NCBI RefSeq assembly: GCF_043290135.1
Contig: NC_134701.1
Location: forward strand, 6,416,001-6,480,000
From: Rhipicephalus microplus
Lineage: Eukaryota > Arthropoda > Arachnida > Ixodida > Ixodidae
Direction: 5' to 3'
Length of the DNA: 64,000 bases
Shown: in pieces, positions 23,336 through 37,160 of the stretch
How positions within the stretch are numbered: the first letter of the stretch is position 1
Layout of the letters: each line of letters begins with the position of its first letter
Program-made: the position numbers and the translations under genes
Notes under the pieces: model-generated
Told to the model about the DNA's origin: nothing
Seen by the model: the letters and a program-made list of their open reading frames with translations, nothing else
Databases searched by the model: none

Positions 23336-26300
23336 GGTGCGGCGCTTTTTTTTCTTTGGGCTGATAGCTTTGAAGATATGTTCTGATGGTGTTGAGAGTG
23401 GAGCAGGACTGTCTCCGTGGCGCAATTGGCTAACGCGATCGGCTGTTAACCGAAAGGTTGGAGGTACGAGCCCTCCCGGGAGTGGTGTGTTGCTTTTTTT
23501 ATTTTGGGCTGATAGCTTTGAAGATATGTTCTGATGGTGGTGAGAGTGGAGCACGACTGTCTCCGTGGCGCAATTGGCTAGCGCGATCGGCTGTTAACCG
23601 AAAGGTTGGAGGTACGAGCCCACCCGGTGGTGGTGCGGCGCTTGTTTTTCTTTGGGCTGATAGCTTTGAAGGTATGTTCTGAATGTGGTGAGAGTGGAGC
23701 ACGATTGTCTCCTTGGCGCAATTGGCTAACGCGATCGGCTGTTAACCGAAAGGTTGGAGGTACGAGCCCTCCCGGGAGTGGTGTGTTGCTTTTTTTATTT
23801 TGGGCTGATAGCTTTGAAGATATGTTCTGATGGTGGTGAGAGTGGAGCACGACTGTCTCCGTGGCGCAATTGGCTAGCGCGATCGGCTGTTAACCGAAAG
23901 GTTGGAGGTACGAGCCCACCCGGTGGTGGTGCGGCGCTTTTTTTTCTTTGGGCTGATAGCTTTGAAGATATGTTCTGATGGTGGTGAGAGTGGAGCACGA
24001 CTGTCTCTGTGGCGCAATTGGCTAGCGCGATCGGCTGTTAACCGAAAGGTTGGAGGTACGAGCCCACCCGGTGGTGGTGCGGCGCTTTTTTTTCTTTGGG
24101 CTGATAGCTTTGAAGATATGTTCTGATGGTGGTGAGAGTGGAGCAGGACTGTCTCCGAGGCGCAATCGGCTAACGCGATCGGCTGTTAACCGAAAGGCTG
24201 GAGGTACGAGCCCTCCCGGGAGTGGTGTGTTGCTTTTTATATTTTGGGCTGATAGCTTTGAAGATACGTTCTGATGGTGGTGAGAGTGGAGCACGACTGT
24301 CTCCGTGGCGCAATTGGCTAGCGCGATCGGCTGTTAACCGAAAGGTTGGAGGTACGAGCCCACCTGGTGGTGGTGCGGCGCTTTTTTTTCTTTGGGCTGA
24401 TAGCTTTGAAGATATGTTCTGATGGTGGTGAGAGTGGAGCAGGACTGTCTCCGTGGCGCAATTGGCTAGCGCTATCGGCTGGTAACCGAAAGGTTATAGG
24501 TTCGGGCCCACCTGGTGGTGGTGCGGCGCTTTTTTTTCTTTGGGCTGATAGCTTTGAAGATATGTTCTGATGGTGGTGAGAGTGGAGCACGACTGTCTCT
24601 GTGGCGCAATTGGCTAGCGCGATCGGCTGTTAACCGAAAGGTTGGAGGTACGAGCCCTCCCGGGAGTAGTGTGTTGCTTTTTTTTCTTTGGGCTGATATC
24701 TTCGAAGATATGTTCTGATGGTGGTGAGAGTGGAGCAGGACTGTCTCCGTGGCGCAATTGGCTGCCGCGATCGGCTGTTAACCGAAAGGTTGGAGGTACG
24801 AGCCCACCCGGTGGAGGTGCGGCGCTTTTTTTCTTTGGGCTGATAGCTTTGAAGATATGTTCTGATGGTGGTGAGAGTGGAGCACGACTGTCTCCGTGGC
24901 GCAATTGGCTAGCGCGATCGGCTGTTAACCGAAAGGTTGGAGGTACGAGCCCACCCGGTGGAGGTGCGGCGCTTTTTTTCTTTGGACTGATAGCTTTGAA
25001 GATATGTTCTGATGGTGGTGAGAGTGGAGCACGACTGTCTCCGTGGCGCAATTGGCTAGCGCGATCGGCTGTTAACCGAGAGGTTGGAGGTTCGAGCCCA
25101 CCCGGTGGTAGTGCGGCGATTTTTTTCCTTAGCGCTGATAGCTCTGAAGAAATGTTCTGACGATGGTGAGAGTAGAGCATGACTGTCTCCATGGTGCAAT
25201 TGGCTGTGCTACCGGCTGTTAACTGAAAAGTTTGAGGTTCGAGCCCTCGCGAGAGTGGTGTGTTGCTTTTTTGGGGGGCTGATAGCTTTGAAGATATGTT
25301 CTGATGGTGGTGAGAGTGGAGCAGGACTGTCTCCTTGGCGCAATTGGCTAGCGCGATCGGCTGTTAACCGAAAGGATTGAGGTTCAGGCCCACCCGGTGC
25401 TGGTGCGGCGCTTTCTTTTCTTTGGGCTGATAGCTTTGAAGATGTGTTCTGATGGTGGTAAGAGTGGAGCACGACTGTCTCCGTGGCGCAATTGGCTAGC
25501 GCTATCGGCTGTTAACCGAAAGGTTGGAGGTTCGGGCCCACCTGGTGGTGGTGCGGCGCTTTTTTTCTTTGGGCTGATAGCTTTGAAGATATGTTCTGAT
25601 GGTGGTGAGAGTGGAGCAGGACTGTCTCCGTGGCGCAATAGGCTAGCGCGATCGGCTGTTAACCGAAAGGTTGGAGGTACGAGCCCACCCGGTGGTGGTG
25701 CGGCGCTTTTTTTCTTTGGGCTCATAGCTCTGAAGAAATGTTCTGACGGTGGTGAGAGTGGAGCACGGCTGTCTCCGTGGCGCATTTGGCTAGCGCGATC
25801 GGCTGTTAACCGAAAGGTTGGAGGTACGAGCCCACGCAGTGGTGGTGCGGCGCTTTTTTTTTGGGCTGATAGCTTTGAAGATATGTCCTGATGGTGGTGA
25901 GAATGGAGCACGACTGTCTCCGTGGCGCAATTGGCTATTCGATCGGCTGTTAACTGAAAGGTTGGATGTTCGAGCCCTCCCGGGAGTAGTGTGTTGCTTT
26001 TTTTTCTTTGGGCTGATATCTTCGAAGATATGTTCTGATGGTGGTGAGAGTGGAGCAGGACTGTCTCCGTGGCGCAATTGGCTGCCGCGATCGGCTGTTA
26101 ACCGAAAGGTTGGAGGTACGAGCCCACCCGGTGGAGGTGCGGCGCTTTTTTTCTTTGGGCTGATAGCTTTGAAGATATGTTCTGATGGTGGTGAGAGTGG
26201 AGCACGACTGTCTCCGTGGCGCAATTGGCTAGCGCGATCGGCTGTTAACCGAAAGGTTGGAGGTACGAGCCCACCCGGTGGAGGTGCGGCGCTTTTTTTC

Positions 26301-28226
26301 TTTGGACTGATAGCTTTGAAGATATGTTCTGATGGTGGTGAGAGTGGAGCACGACTGTCTCCGTGGCGCAATTGGCTAGCGCGATCGGCTGTTAACCGAG
26401 AGGTTGGAGGTTCGAGCCCACCCGGTGGTAGTGCGGCGATTTTTTTCCTTAGCGCTGATAGCTCTGAAGAAATGTTCTGACGATGGTGAGAGTAGAGCAT
26501 GACTGTCTCCATGGTGCAATTGGCTGTGCTACCGGCTGTTAACTGAAAAGTTTGAGGTTCGAGCCCTCGCGAGAGTGGTGTGTTGCTTTTTTGGGGGGCT
26601 GATAGCTTTGAAGATATGTTCTGATGGTGGTGAGAGTGGAGCAGGACTGTCTCCTTGGCGCAATTGGCTAGCGCGATCGGCTGTTAACCGAAAGGATTGA
26701 GGTTCAGGCCCACCCGGTGGAGGTGCGGCGCTTTTTTTCTTTGGACTGATAGCTTTGAAGATATGTTCTGATGGTGGTGAGAGTGGAGCACGACTGTCTC
26801 CGTGGCGCAATTGGCTAGCGCGATCGGCTGTTAACCGAGAGGTTGGAGGTTCGAGCCCACCCGGTGGTAGTGCGGCGATTTTTTTCCTTAGGGCTGATAG
26901 CTCTGAAGAAATGTTCTGACGGTGGTGAGAGTGGAGCATGACTGTCTCCATGGTGCAATTGGCTGTGCTATCGGCTGTTAACTGAAACGTTAGAGGTTCG
27001 AGCCCTCGCGAGAGTGGTGTGTTGCTTTTTTGGGGGGCTGATAGCTTTGAAGATATGTTCTGATGGTGGTGAGAGTGGAGCAGGACTGTCTCCTTGGCGC
27101 AATTGGCTAGCGCGATCGGCTGTTAACCGAAAGGTTTGAGGTTCAGGCCCACCCGGTGCTGGTGCGGCGCTTTCTTTTCTTTGGGCTGATAGCTTTGAAG
27201 ATATGTTCTGATGGTGGTGAGAGTGGAGCAGGACTGTCTCCGAGGCGCAATCGGCTAACGCGATCGGCTGTTAACCGAAAGGCTGGAGGTACGAGCCCTC
27301 CCGGGAGTGGTGTGTTGCTTTTTATATTTTGGGCTGATAGCTTTGAAGATACGTTCTGATGGTGGTGAGAGTGGAGCACGACTGTCTCCGTGGCGCAATT
27401 GGCTAGCGCGATCGGCTGTTAACCGAAAGGTTGGAGGTACGAGCCCTCACGGGAGTGGTGTGTTGCTTTTTTTATTTTGGGCTGATAGCTTTGAAGATAT
27501 GTTCTGATGGTGGTGAGAGTGGAGCACGACTGTCTCCGTGGCGCAATCGGCTAACGCGATCGGCTGTTAACCGAAAGGTTGGAGGTACGAGCCCTCACGG
27601 GAGTGGTGTGTTGCTTTTTTTATTTTGGGCTGATAGCTTTGAAGATATGTTCTGATGCTGGTGAGAGTGGAGCACGACTGTCTCCGTGGCGCAATCGGCT
27701 AGCGCGATCGGCTGTTAACCAAAAGGTTGGAGGTACGAGCCCACGCAGTGGTGGTACGGCGCTTTTTTTTTCTTTGGGCTGATAGCTTTGAAGATATGTC
27801 CTGATGGTGGTGAGAATGGAGCACGACTGTCTCTGTGGCGCAATTGGCTGTGCTACCGGCTGTTAACTGAAAAGTTTGAGGTTCGAGCCCTCGCGAGAGT
27901 GGTGTGTTGCTTTTTTGGGGGGCTGATAGCTTTGAAGATATGTTCTGATGGTGGTGAGAGTGGAGCAGGACTGTCTCCTTGGCGCAATTGGCTAGCGCGA
28001 TCGGCTGTTAACCGAAAGGATTGAGGTTCAGGCCCACCCGGTGCTGGTGCGGCGCTTTCTTTTCTTTGGGCTGATAGCTTTGAAGATGTGTTCTGATGGT
28101 GGTAAGAGTGGAGCACGGCTGTCTCCGTGGCGCATTTGGCTAGCGCGATCGGCTGTTAACTAAAAGGTTGGAGGTACGAGCCCTCCCGGGAGTGGTGTGT
28201 TGCTTTTTTTTCTTTGGGCTGATAGC

Positions 28227-28317
28227 GACAGTCATGCTCTACTCTCACCATCGTCAGAACATTTCTTCAGAGCTATCAGCGCTAAGGAAAAAAATCGCCG
28301 CACTACCACCGGGTGGG
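28227..28317 (-). repeat. 91-bp inverted array fragment
   Basis: From GACAGTCATGCTC to ACCACCGGGTGGG the plus strand is the reverse complement of an ordinary spacer and tail, matching 20815-20905 (with its diagnostic TTAGCGCTG and GACGATGGTG). Direct orientation resumes with AGGTACGAG. The right junction shares GGTGGG with the monomer that resumes (compare GGTGGGAGGTACGAG near 19922), a likely microhomology. It is the only reversal of orientation I noticed in the array. Confidence 0.85.
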
Positions 28318-29159
28318 AGGTACGAGCCCACCCGGTGGTGGTGCGGCGCTTTTTTTCTTTGGGCTGATAGCTCTGAAGAAATGTTCTGACGGTGGTGAGA
28401 GTGGAGCACGACTGTCTCCGTGGCGCATTTGTCCAGCGCGATCGGCTGTTAACCGAAAGGTTGGAGGTACGAGCCCTCCCGGGAGTGGTGTGTTGCTTTT
28501 TTTATTTCGGGCTGAAAGCTATGAAGATATGTTCTGATGCTGGTGAGAGTGGAGCACGACTGTCTCCGTGGCGCAATCGGCTAGTGCGATCGGCTGTTAA
28601 CCAAAAGGTTGGAGGTACGAGCCCACGCAGTGGTGGTGCGGCGCTTTTTTTTTGGGCTGATAGCTTTGAAGATATGTCCTGATGGTGGTGAGAATGGAGC
28701 ACGACTGTCTCCGTGGCGCAATTGGCTATTCGATCGGCTGTTAACTGAAAGGTTGGATGTTCGAGCCCTCCCGGGAGTAGTGTGTTGCTTTTTTTTCTTT
28801 GGGCTGATATCTTCGAAGATATGTTCTGATGGTGGTGAGAGTGGAGCAGGACTGTCTCCGTGGCGCAATTGGCTGCCGCGATCGGCTGTTAACCGAAAGG
28901 TTGGAGGTACGAGCCCACCCGGTGGAGGTGCGGCGCTTTTTTTCTTTGGGCTGATAGCTTTGAAGATATGTTCTGATGGTGGTGAGAGTGGAGCAGGACT
29001 GTCTCCGTGGCGCAATTGGCTGCCGCGATCGGCTGTTAACCGAAAGGTTGGAGGTACGAGCCCACCCGGTGGAGGTGCGGCGCTTTTTTTCTTTGGGCTG
29101 ATAGCTTTGAAGATATGTTCTGATGGTGGTGAGAGTGGAGCACGACTGTCTCCGTGGCG

Positions 29160-29750
29160 CAATTGGCTAGCGCGATCGGCTGTTAACCGAAATTTGGAGG
29201 TACGAGTCCACCCGGTGGTGGTGCGGCGCTTTTTTTTCTTTGGGCTGATAGCTTTGAAGAAATGTTCTGATGGTGGTGAGAGTGGAGCACGTCTGTCTCC
29301 GTGGCGCAATTGGCTAGCGCGATCGGCTGTTAACCGAAAGGTTGGAGGTTTGAGCCCTCCCGGGAGTGGTGTGTTGCTTTTTTTATTTTGGGCTGATAGC
29401 TTTGAAACTATGTTCTGATGGTGGTGAGTGTGGAGCAGGACTGTCTCCGTGGCGCAATTGGCTAGCGCGATCGGCTGTTAACCGAAATTTGGAGGTACGA
29501 GTCCACCCGGTGGTGGTGCGGCGCTTTTTTTTCTTTGGGCTGATAGCTTTGAAGAAATGTTCTGATGGTGGTGAGAGTGGAGCACGTCTGTCTCCGTGGC
29601 GCAATTGGCTAGCGCGATCGGCTGTTAACCGAAAGGTTGGAGGTTTGAGCCCTCCCGGGAGTGGTGTGTTGCTTTTTTTATTTTGGGCTGATAGCTTTGA
29701 AACTATGTTCTGATGGTGGTGAGTGTGGAGCAGGACTGTCTCCGTGGCGC
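29160..29750 (+). repeat. tandem duplication of a monomer pair (295 bp)
   Basis: A pair of monomers, the first with a three-base deletion in the variable loop (CCGAAATTTGGAGG) and the second with GGTTTGAGCCC, is repeated directly, at about 29160-29455 and 29455-29750. It shows the minimal scale of amplification in this array. Confidence 0.75.
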
Positions 29751-31039
29751 AATTGGCTAGCGCGATCGGCTGTAAACCGAAAGGTTGGAGGTACGAGCCT
29801 ACCCGGTGGAGGTGCGGCGCTTTTTTTTCTTTGGGCTGATAGCTTTGAAGATATGTTCTGATGGTGGTGAGAGTGGAGCACGACTGTCTCCGTGGCGCAA
29901 TCGGCTAACGCGATCGGCTGTTAACCGAAAGGTTGGAGGTACGAGCCCTCCCGGGAGTGGTGTGTTGCTTTTTTTATTTTGGGCTGATAGCTTTGTAGAT
30001 ATGTTCTGCTGGTGGTGAGAGTGGAGCACGACTGTCTCCATGGCGCAATTGGCTATTCGATCGGCTGTTAACTGAAAGGTTTGAGGTTCGAGCCCTGCCG
30101 GGAGTGTTGTGTTGCTTTTTTTATTTTGGGCTGATAGCTATGAAGATATGTAATGATGGTGGTGAGAGTGGAGCACGACTGTCTCCGTGGCGCAATCGGC
30201 TAACGCGATCGGCTGTTAACCGAAAGGTTGGAGGTACGAGCCCTCCCGGGAGTGGTGTGTTGCTTTTTTTATTTTGGGCTGATAGCTTTGTAGATATGTT
30301 CTGCTGGTGGTGAGAGTGGAGCACGACTGTCTCCGTGGCGCAATTGGCTAGCGCGATCGGCTGTTAACCGAAAGGTTGGAGGTACGAGCCCACCCGGTGG
30401 TGGTGCGGCGCTTTTTTTTCTTTGGGCTGATAGCTTTGAAGATATGTTCTGATGGTGGTGAGAGTGGAGCACGACTGTCTCCATGGCGCAATTGGCTATT
30501 CGATCGGCTGTTAACTGAAAGGTTTGAGGTTCGAGCCCTGCCGGGAGTGTTGTGTTGCTTTTTTTATTTTGGGCTGATAGCTATGAAGATATGTAATGAT
30601 GGTGGTGAGAGTGGAGCACGACTGTCTCTGTGGCGCAATTGGCTAGCGCGATCGGCGGTTAACCGAAAGGTTGGAGGTTCGAGCCCTCCCGGGAGTTGTG
30701 TGTTTCTTTTTTTATTTTGGGCTGATAGCTTTGAAAATATGTTCTGATGGTGGTGAGTGTGGAGCAGGACTGTCTCCGTGGCGCAATTGGCTAGCGCGAT
30801 CGGCTGTTAACCGAAAGGTTGGAGGTACGAGCCTACCCGGTGGAGGTGCGGCGCTTTTTTTTCTTTGGGCTGATAGCTTTGAAGATATGTTCTGATGGTG
30901 GTGAGAGTGGAGCACGACTGTCTCCGTGGCGCAATTGGCTAGCGCGATCGGCTGTTAACCGAGAGGTTGGAAGTTGGAGCCCACCCGGTGGTGGTGCGGC
31001 GATTTTTTTTCCTTTTGGCTGATAGCTCTGAAGAAATGT

Positions 31040-34000
31040 TCTGACGGTGGTGAGAGTGGAGCACGACTGTCTCCATGGCGCAATTGGCTATGCGATCGGC
31101 TGTCAACTGAAAGGTTGGAGGTTCGAGTCCCGCGGGAGTGGTGTATTGCTTTTTTTCTTTGGGCTGATAGCTTTGAAGATGTGTTCTGATGGTGGTAAGA
31201 GTGGAGCACGACTGTCTCCGTGGCGCAATTGGCTAGCGCTATCGGCTGTTAACCGAAAGGTTGGAGGTTCGGGCCCACCTGGTGGTGGTGCGGCGCTTTT
31301 TTTTCTTTGGGCTGATAGCTTTGAAGATATGTTCTGATGGTGGTGAGAGTGGAGCACGACTGTCTCTGTGGCGCAATTGGCTAGCGCGATCGGCTGTTAA
31401 CCGAAAGGTTGGAGGTACGAGCCCACCCGGTGGTGGTGCGGCGCTTTTTTTTCTTTGGGCTGATAGCTTTGAAGATATGTTCTGATGGTGGTGAGAGTGG
31501 AGCAGGACTGTCTCCGAGGCGCAATCGGCTAACGCGATCGGCTGTTAACCGAAAGGCTGGAGGTACGAGCCCTCCCGGGAGTGGTGTGTTGCTTTTTATA
31601 TTTTGGGCTGATAGCTTTGAAGATACGTTCTGATGGTGGTGAGAGTGGAGCACGACTGTCTCCGTGGCGCAATTGGCTAGCGCGATCGGCTGTTAACCGA
31701 AAGGTTGGAGGTACGAGCCCACCTGGTGGTGGTGCGGCGCTTTTTTTTCTTTGGGCTGATAGCTTTGAAGATATGTTCTGATGGTGGTGAGAGTGGAGCA
31801 GGACTGTCTCCGTGGCGCAATTGGCTAGCGCGATCGGCTGTTAACCGAAAGGTGGGAGGTACGAGCCCACCCGGTGGTGGTGCGGCGCTTTTTTTCTTTG
31901 GGCTGATAGCTCTGAAGAAATGTTCTGACGGTGGTGAGAGTGGAGCACGACTGTCTCCGTGGCGCATTTGTCCAGCGCGATCGGCTGTTAACCGAAAGGT
32001 TGGAGGTACGAGCCCTCCCGGGAGTGGTGTGTTGCTTTTTTTATTTCGGGCTGAAAGCTATGAAGATATGTTCTGATGCTGGTGAGAGTGGAGCACGACT
32101 GTCTCCGTGGCGCAATCGGCTAGTGCGATCGGCTGTTAACCAAAAGGTTGGAGGTACGAGCCCACGCAGTGGTGGTGCGGCGCTTTTTTTTTGGGCTGAT
32201 AGCTTTGAAGATATGTCCTGATGGTGGTGAGAATGGAGCACGACTGTCTCCGTGGCGCAATTGGCTATTCGATCGGCTGTTAACTGAAAGGTTGGATGTT
32301 CGAGCCCTCCCGGGAGTAGTGTGTTGCTTTTTTTTCTTTGGGCTGATATCTTCGAAGATATGTTCTGATGGTGGTGAGAGTGGAGCAGGACTGTCTCCGT
32401 GGCGCAATTGGCTGCCGCGATCGGCTGTTAACCGAAAGGTTGGAGGTACGAGCCCACCCGGTGGAGGTGCGGCGCTTTTTTTCTTTGGGCTGATAGCTTT
32501 GAAGATATGTTCTGATGGTGGTGAGAGTGGAGCACGACTGTCTCCGTGGCGCAATTGGCTAGCGCGATCGGCTGTTAACCGAAAGGTTGGAGGTACGAGC
32601 CCACCCGGTGGAGGTGCGGCGCTTTTTTTCTTTGGACTGATAGCTTTGAAGATATGTTCTGATGGTGGTGAGAGTGGAGCACGACTGTCTCCGTGGCGCA
32701 ATTGGCTAGCGCGATCGGCTGTTAACCGAGAGGTTGGAGGTTCGAGCCCACCCGGTGGTAGTGCGGCGATTTTTTTCCTTAGCGCTGATAGCTCTGAAGA
32801 AATGTTCTGACGATGGTGAGAGTAGAGCATGACTGTCTCCATGGTGCAATTGGCTGTGCTACCGGCTGTTAACTGAAAAGTTTGAGGTTCGAGCCCTCGC
32901 GAGAGTGGTGTGTTGCTTTTTTGGGGGGCTGATAGCTTTGAAGATATGTTCTGATGGTGGTGAGAGTGGAGCAGGACTGTCTCCTTGGCGCAATTGGCTA
33001 GCGCGATCGGCTGTTAACCGAAAGGATTGAGGTTCAGGCCCACCCGGTGCTGGTGCGGCGCTTTCTTTTCTTTGGGCTGATAGCTTTGAAGATGTGTTCT
33101 GATGGTGGTAAGAGTGGAGCACGACTGTCTCCGTGGCGCAATTGGCTAGCGCTATCGGCTGTTAACCGAAAGGTTGGAGGTTCGGGCCCACCTGGTGGTG
33201 GTGCGGCGCTTTTTTTCTTTGGGCTGATAGCTTTGAAGATATGTTCTGATGGTGGTGAGAGTGGAGCACGACTGTCTCCGTGGCGCAATTGGCTAGCGCG
33301 ATCGGCTGTTAACCGAAAGGTTGGAGGTACGAGCCCACCCGGTGGTGGTGCGGCGCTTTTTTTTCTTTGGGCTGATAGCTTTGAAGATATGTTCTGATGG
33401 TAGTGAGAGTGGAGCACGACTGTCTCAGTGGTGCAATTGGCTAGCGCAATCGGCTGTTAACCGAAAGGTTGGAGGTACGAGCCCACCTGGTGGTGGTGCG
33501 GCGCTTTTTTTTCTTTGGGCTGATAGCTTTGAAGATATGTTCTGATGGTGGTGAGAGTGGAGCACGACTGTCTCCATGGCGCAATTGGCTATTCGATAGA
33601 CTGTTAACTGAAAGGTTTGAGGTTCGAGCTCTTCCGGGAGTGGTGTGTTGCTTTTTTTATATTGGGCTGATAGCTTTGAAGATATGTAATAACGGTGGTG
33701 AGAGTGGAGCACGACTGTCTCCGTGGCGCAATTGGCTAGCGCGATCGGCTGTTAACCGAAAGGTTGGAGGTACGAGCCCACCTGGTGGTGGTGCGGCGCT
33801 TTTTTTTCTTTGGGCTGATAGCTTTGAAGATATGTTCTGATGGTGTTGAGAGTGGAGCAGGACTGTCTCCGTGGCGCAATGGGCTAGCGCGATCGGCTGT
33901 TAAACGAAAGGTTGGAGGTACGAGCCCACCCGGTGGTGGTGCGGCGCTTGTTTTTCTTTGGGCTGATAGCTTTGAAGATATGTTCTGATGGTGGTGAGAG

Positions 34001-35211
34001 TGGAGCACGACTGTCTCCCTGGCGCAATTGGCTAACGCGATCGGCTGTTCACCGAAAGGTTGGAGGTACGAGCCCTCCCGGGAGTGGTGTGTTGCTTTTT
34101 TTATTTTGGGCTGATAGCTTTGAAGATATGTTCTGATGGTGGTGAGAGTGGAGCACGACTGTCTCCGTGGCGCAAGTGGCTAGCGCGATCGGCTGTTAAC
34201 CGAAAGGTTGGAGGTTCGAGCCCAACCGGTGGTGGTGCGGCGCTTTTTTTCCTTTGGGCTGATAGCTATGAAGAAATCTTCTGACGGTGGTGAGAATGGA
34301 GCACGACTGTCTTCGTGGCGCAATTGGCTATGCGATCGGCTCTTAACTGAAAGGTTGGAGGTTCGAGCCCTCCCGGGAGTGGTGTGTTGCTTTTTTTTCT
34401 TTGGGCTGATAGCTTTCAAAATATGTTCTGATGGTGGTGAGTGTGGAGCAGGACTGTCTTCGTGAAGCAATTGGCTAGCGCGATCGGCTGTTAACCGAAA
34501 GGTTGAAGGTACGAGCCCACCCGGTGGAGGTGCGGCGCTTTTTTTTCTTTGGACTGATAGCTTTGAAGATATGTTGTGATGGTGGTGAGAGTGGAGCACG
34601 ACTGTCTCCGTGGCGCAATTGGCTAGCGCGATCAACTGTTAACCGAAAGGTTGGAGGTTCGAGCCCACCCGGTGGTAGTGTGGCGATTTTTTTCCTTAGG
34701 GCTGATAGCTCTGAAGAAATGTTCTGACGGTGGTGAGAGTGGAGCATGACTGTCTCCATGGTGCAATTGGCTATGCGATCGGCTGTTAACTGAAACGTTA
34801 GAGGTTCGAGCCCTCGCGGGAGTGGTGTGTTGCTTTTTTGGGGGGCTGATAGCTTTGAAGATATGTTCTGATGGTGGTGAGAGTGGAGCTGGACTGTCTC
34901 CTTGGCGCAATTGGCTAGCGCGATCGGCTGTTAACCGAAAGGTTTGAGGTTCGGGCCCACCAGGTGCTGGTGCGGCGCTTTCTTTTCTTTGGGCTGATAG
35001 CTTTGAAGATGTGTTCTGATGGTGGTAAGAGTGGAGCACGACTGTCTCCGTGGCGCAATTGGCTAGCGCTATCGGCTGTTAACCGAAAGGTTGGAGGTTC
35101 GGGCCCACCTGGTGGTGGTGTGGCGCTTTTTTTTCTTTGGGCTGATAGCTTTGAAGATATGTTCTGATGGTGGTGAGAGTGGAGCACGACTGTCTCCGTG
35201 GCGCAATTGGC

Positions 35212-35242
<31 letters not shown>

Positions 35243-35920
35243 AGGTACGAGCCCACCCGGTGGTGGTGCGGCGCTTTTTTTTCTTTGGGCTGATAGCTTT
35301 GAAGATATGTTCTGATGGTGTTGAGAGTGGAGCAGGACTGTCTCCGTGGCGCAATTGGCTAACGCGATCGGCTGTTAACCGAAAGGTTGGAGGTACGAGC
35401 CCTCCCGGGAGTGGTGTGTTGCTTTTTTTATTTTGGGCTGATAGCTTTGAAGATATGTTCTGATGGTGGTGAGAGTGGAGCACGACTGTCTCCGTGGCGC
35501 AATTGGCTAGCGCGATCGGCTGTTAACCGAAAGGTTGGAGGTACGAGCCCACCCGGTGGTGGTGCGGCGCTTGTTTTTCTTTGGGCTGATAGCTTTGAAG
35601 GTATGTTCTGAATGTGGTGAGAGTGGAGCACGATTGTCTCCTTGGCGCAATTGGCTAACGCGATCGGCTGTTAACCGAAAGGTTGGAGGTACGAGCCCTC
35701 CCGGGAGTGGTGTGTTGCTTTTTTTATTTTGGGCTGATAGCTTTGAAGATATGTTCTGATGGTGGTGAGAGTGGAGCACGACTGTCTCCGTGGCGCAATT
35801 GGCTAGCGCGATCGGCTGTTAACCGAAAGGTTGGAGGTACGAGCCCACCCGGTGGTGGTGCGGCGCTTTTTTTTCTTTGAGCTGATAGCTTTGAAGATAT
35901 GTTCTGATGGTGGTGAGAGT
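31040..35920 (+). repeat. higher-order repeat C, copy 2
   Basis: Second copy of the 4.9-kb block. The copies look near-identical by eye, including rare variants such as TTATATTGGGCTG (21729 and 33658), which suggests a recent event. The match ends where the next spacer reads CTTTGAGCTG near 35875. Confidence 0.8.
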
Positions 35921-37160
35921 GGAGCACGACTGTCTCCATGGCGCAATTGGCTATTCGATCGGCTGTTAACTGAAAGGTTGGATGTTCGAGCCCTACCGGG
36001 AGTGGTGTGTTGCTTTTTTTTCTTTGGGCTGATAGCTTCGAAGATATGTTCTGATGGTGGTGAGAGTGGAGCAGGACTGTCTCCGTGGCGCAATTGGCTG
36101 CCGCGATCGGTTGTTAACCGAAAGGTTGGAGGTACGAGCCCACCCGGTGGAGGTGCGGCGCTTTTTTTTCTTTGGGCTGATAGCTTTGAAGATATGTTCT
36201 GATGGTGGTGAGAGTGGAGCACGACTGTCTCCGTGGCGCAATTGGCTAGCGCGATCGGCTGTTAACCGAAAGGTTGGAGGATCGAGCCCAACCGGTGGTG
36301 GTGCGGCGCTTTTTTTCCTTTGGGCTGATAGCTTTGAAGATATGTTCTGATGGTGGTGAGAGTGGAGCACGACTGTCTCCATGGCGCAATTGGCTATTCG
36401 ATAGACTGTTAACTGAAAGGTTTGAGGTTCGAGCTCTTCCGGGAGTGGTGTGTTGCTTTTTTTATTTTGGGCTGATAGCTTTGAAGATATGTAATAACGG
36501 TGGTGAGAGTGGAGCACGACTGTCTCCGTGGCGCAATTGGCTAGCGCGATCGGCTGTTAACCGAAAGGTTGGAGGTACGAGCCCACCTGGTGGTGGTGCG
36601 GCGCTTTTTTTTCTTTGGGCTGATAGCTTTGAAGATATGTTCTGATGGTGTTGAGAGTGGAGCAGGACTGTCTCCGTGGCGCAATGGGCTAGCGCGATCG
36701 GCTGTTAAACGAAAGGTTGGAGGTACGAGCCCACCCGGGAGTGGTGTGTTGCTTTTTTTTCTTTGGGCTGATAGCTTTCAAAATATGTTCTGATGGTGGT
36801 GAGTGTGGAGCAGGACTGTCTTCGTGAAGCAATTGGCTAACGCGATCGGCTGTTAACCGAAAGGTTGGAGGTTCGAGCTCTTCCGGGAGTGGTGTGTTGC
36901 TTTTTTTATTTTGGGCTGATAGCTTTGAAGATATGTAATAACGGTGGTGAGAGTGGAGCACGACTGTCTCCGTGGCGCAATTGGCTAGCGCGATCGGCTG
37001 TTAACCGAAAGGTTGGAGGTACGAGCCCACCAGGTGGTGGTGCGGCGCTTTTTTTTCTTTGGGCTGATAGCTTTGAAGATATGTTCTGATGGTGGTGAGA
37101 GTGGAGCACGACTGTCTCCCTGGCGCAATTGGCTAACGCGATCGGCTGTTCACCGAAAGG

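Larger units (their letters stand above)
19110..23990 (+). repeat. higher-order repeat C, copy 1 (offset 11929 bp, 81 monomers); includes repeat B copy 2
   Basis: About 4.9 kb recurs 11929 bp downstream with constant offset (19452 and 31381, 21105 and 33034, 22703 and 34632, 23578 and 35507). The part from 19452 to about 22250 is also the second copy of repeat B, so blocks are nested. Confidence 0.8.

Noticed and set aside
19110..35920. Higher-order repeats as pure assembly artefacts
   Set aside because: Copies differ by scattered substitutions and nested boundaries, which a simple assembly duplication would not give. It cannot be excluded without reads.
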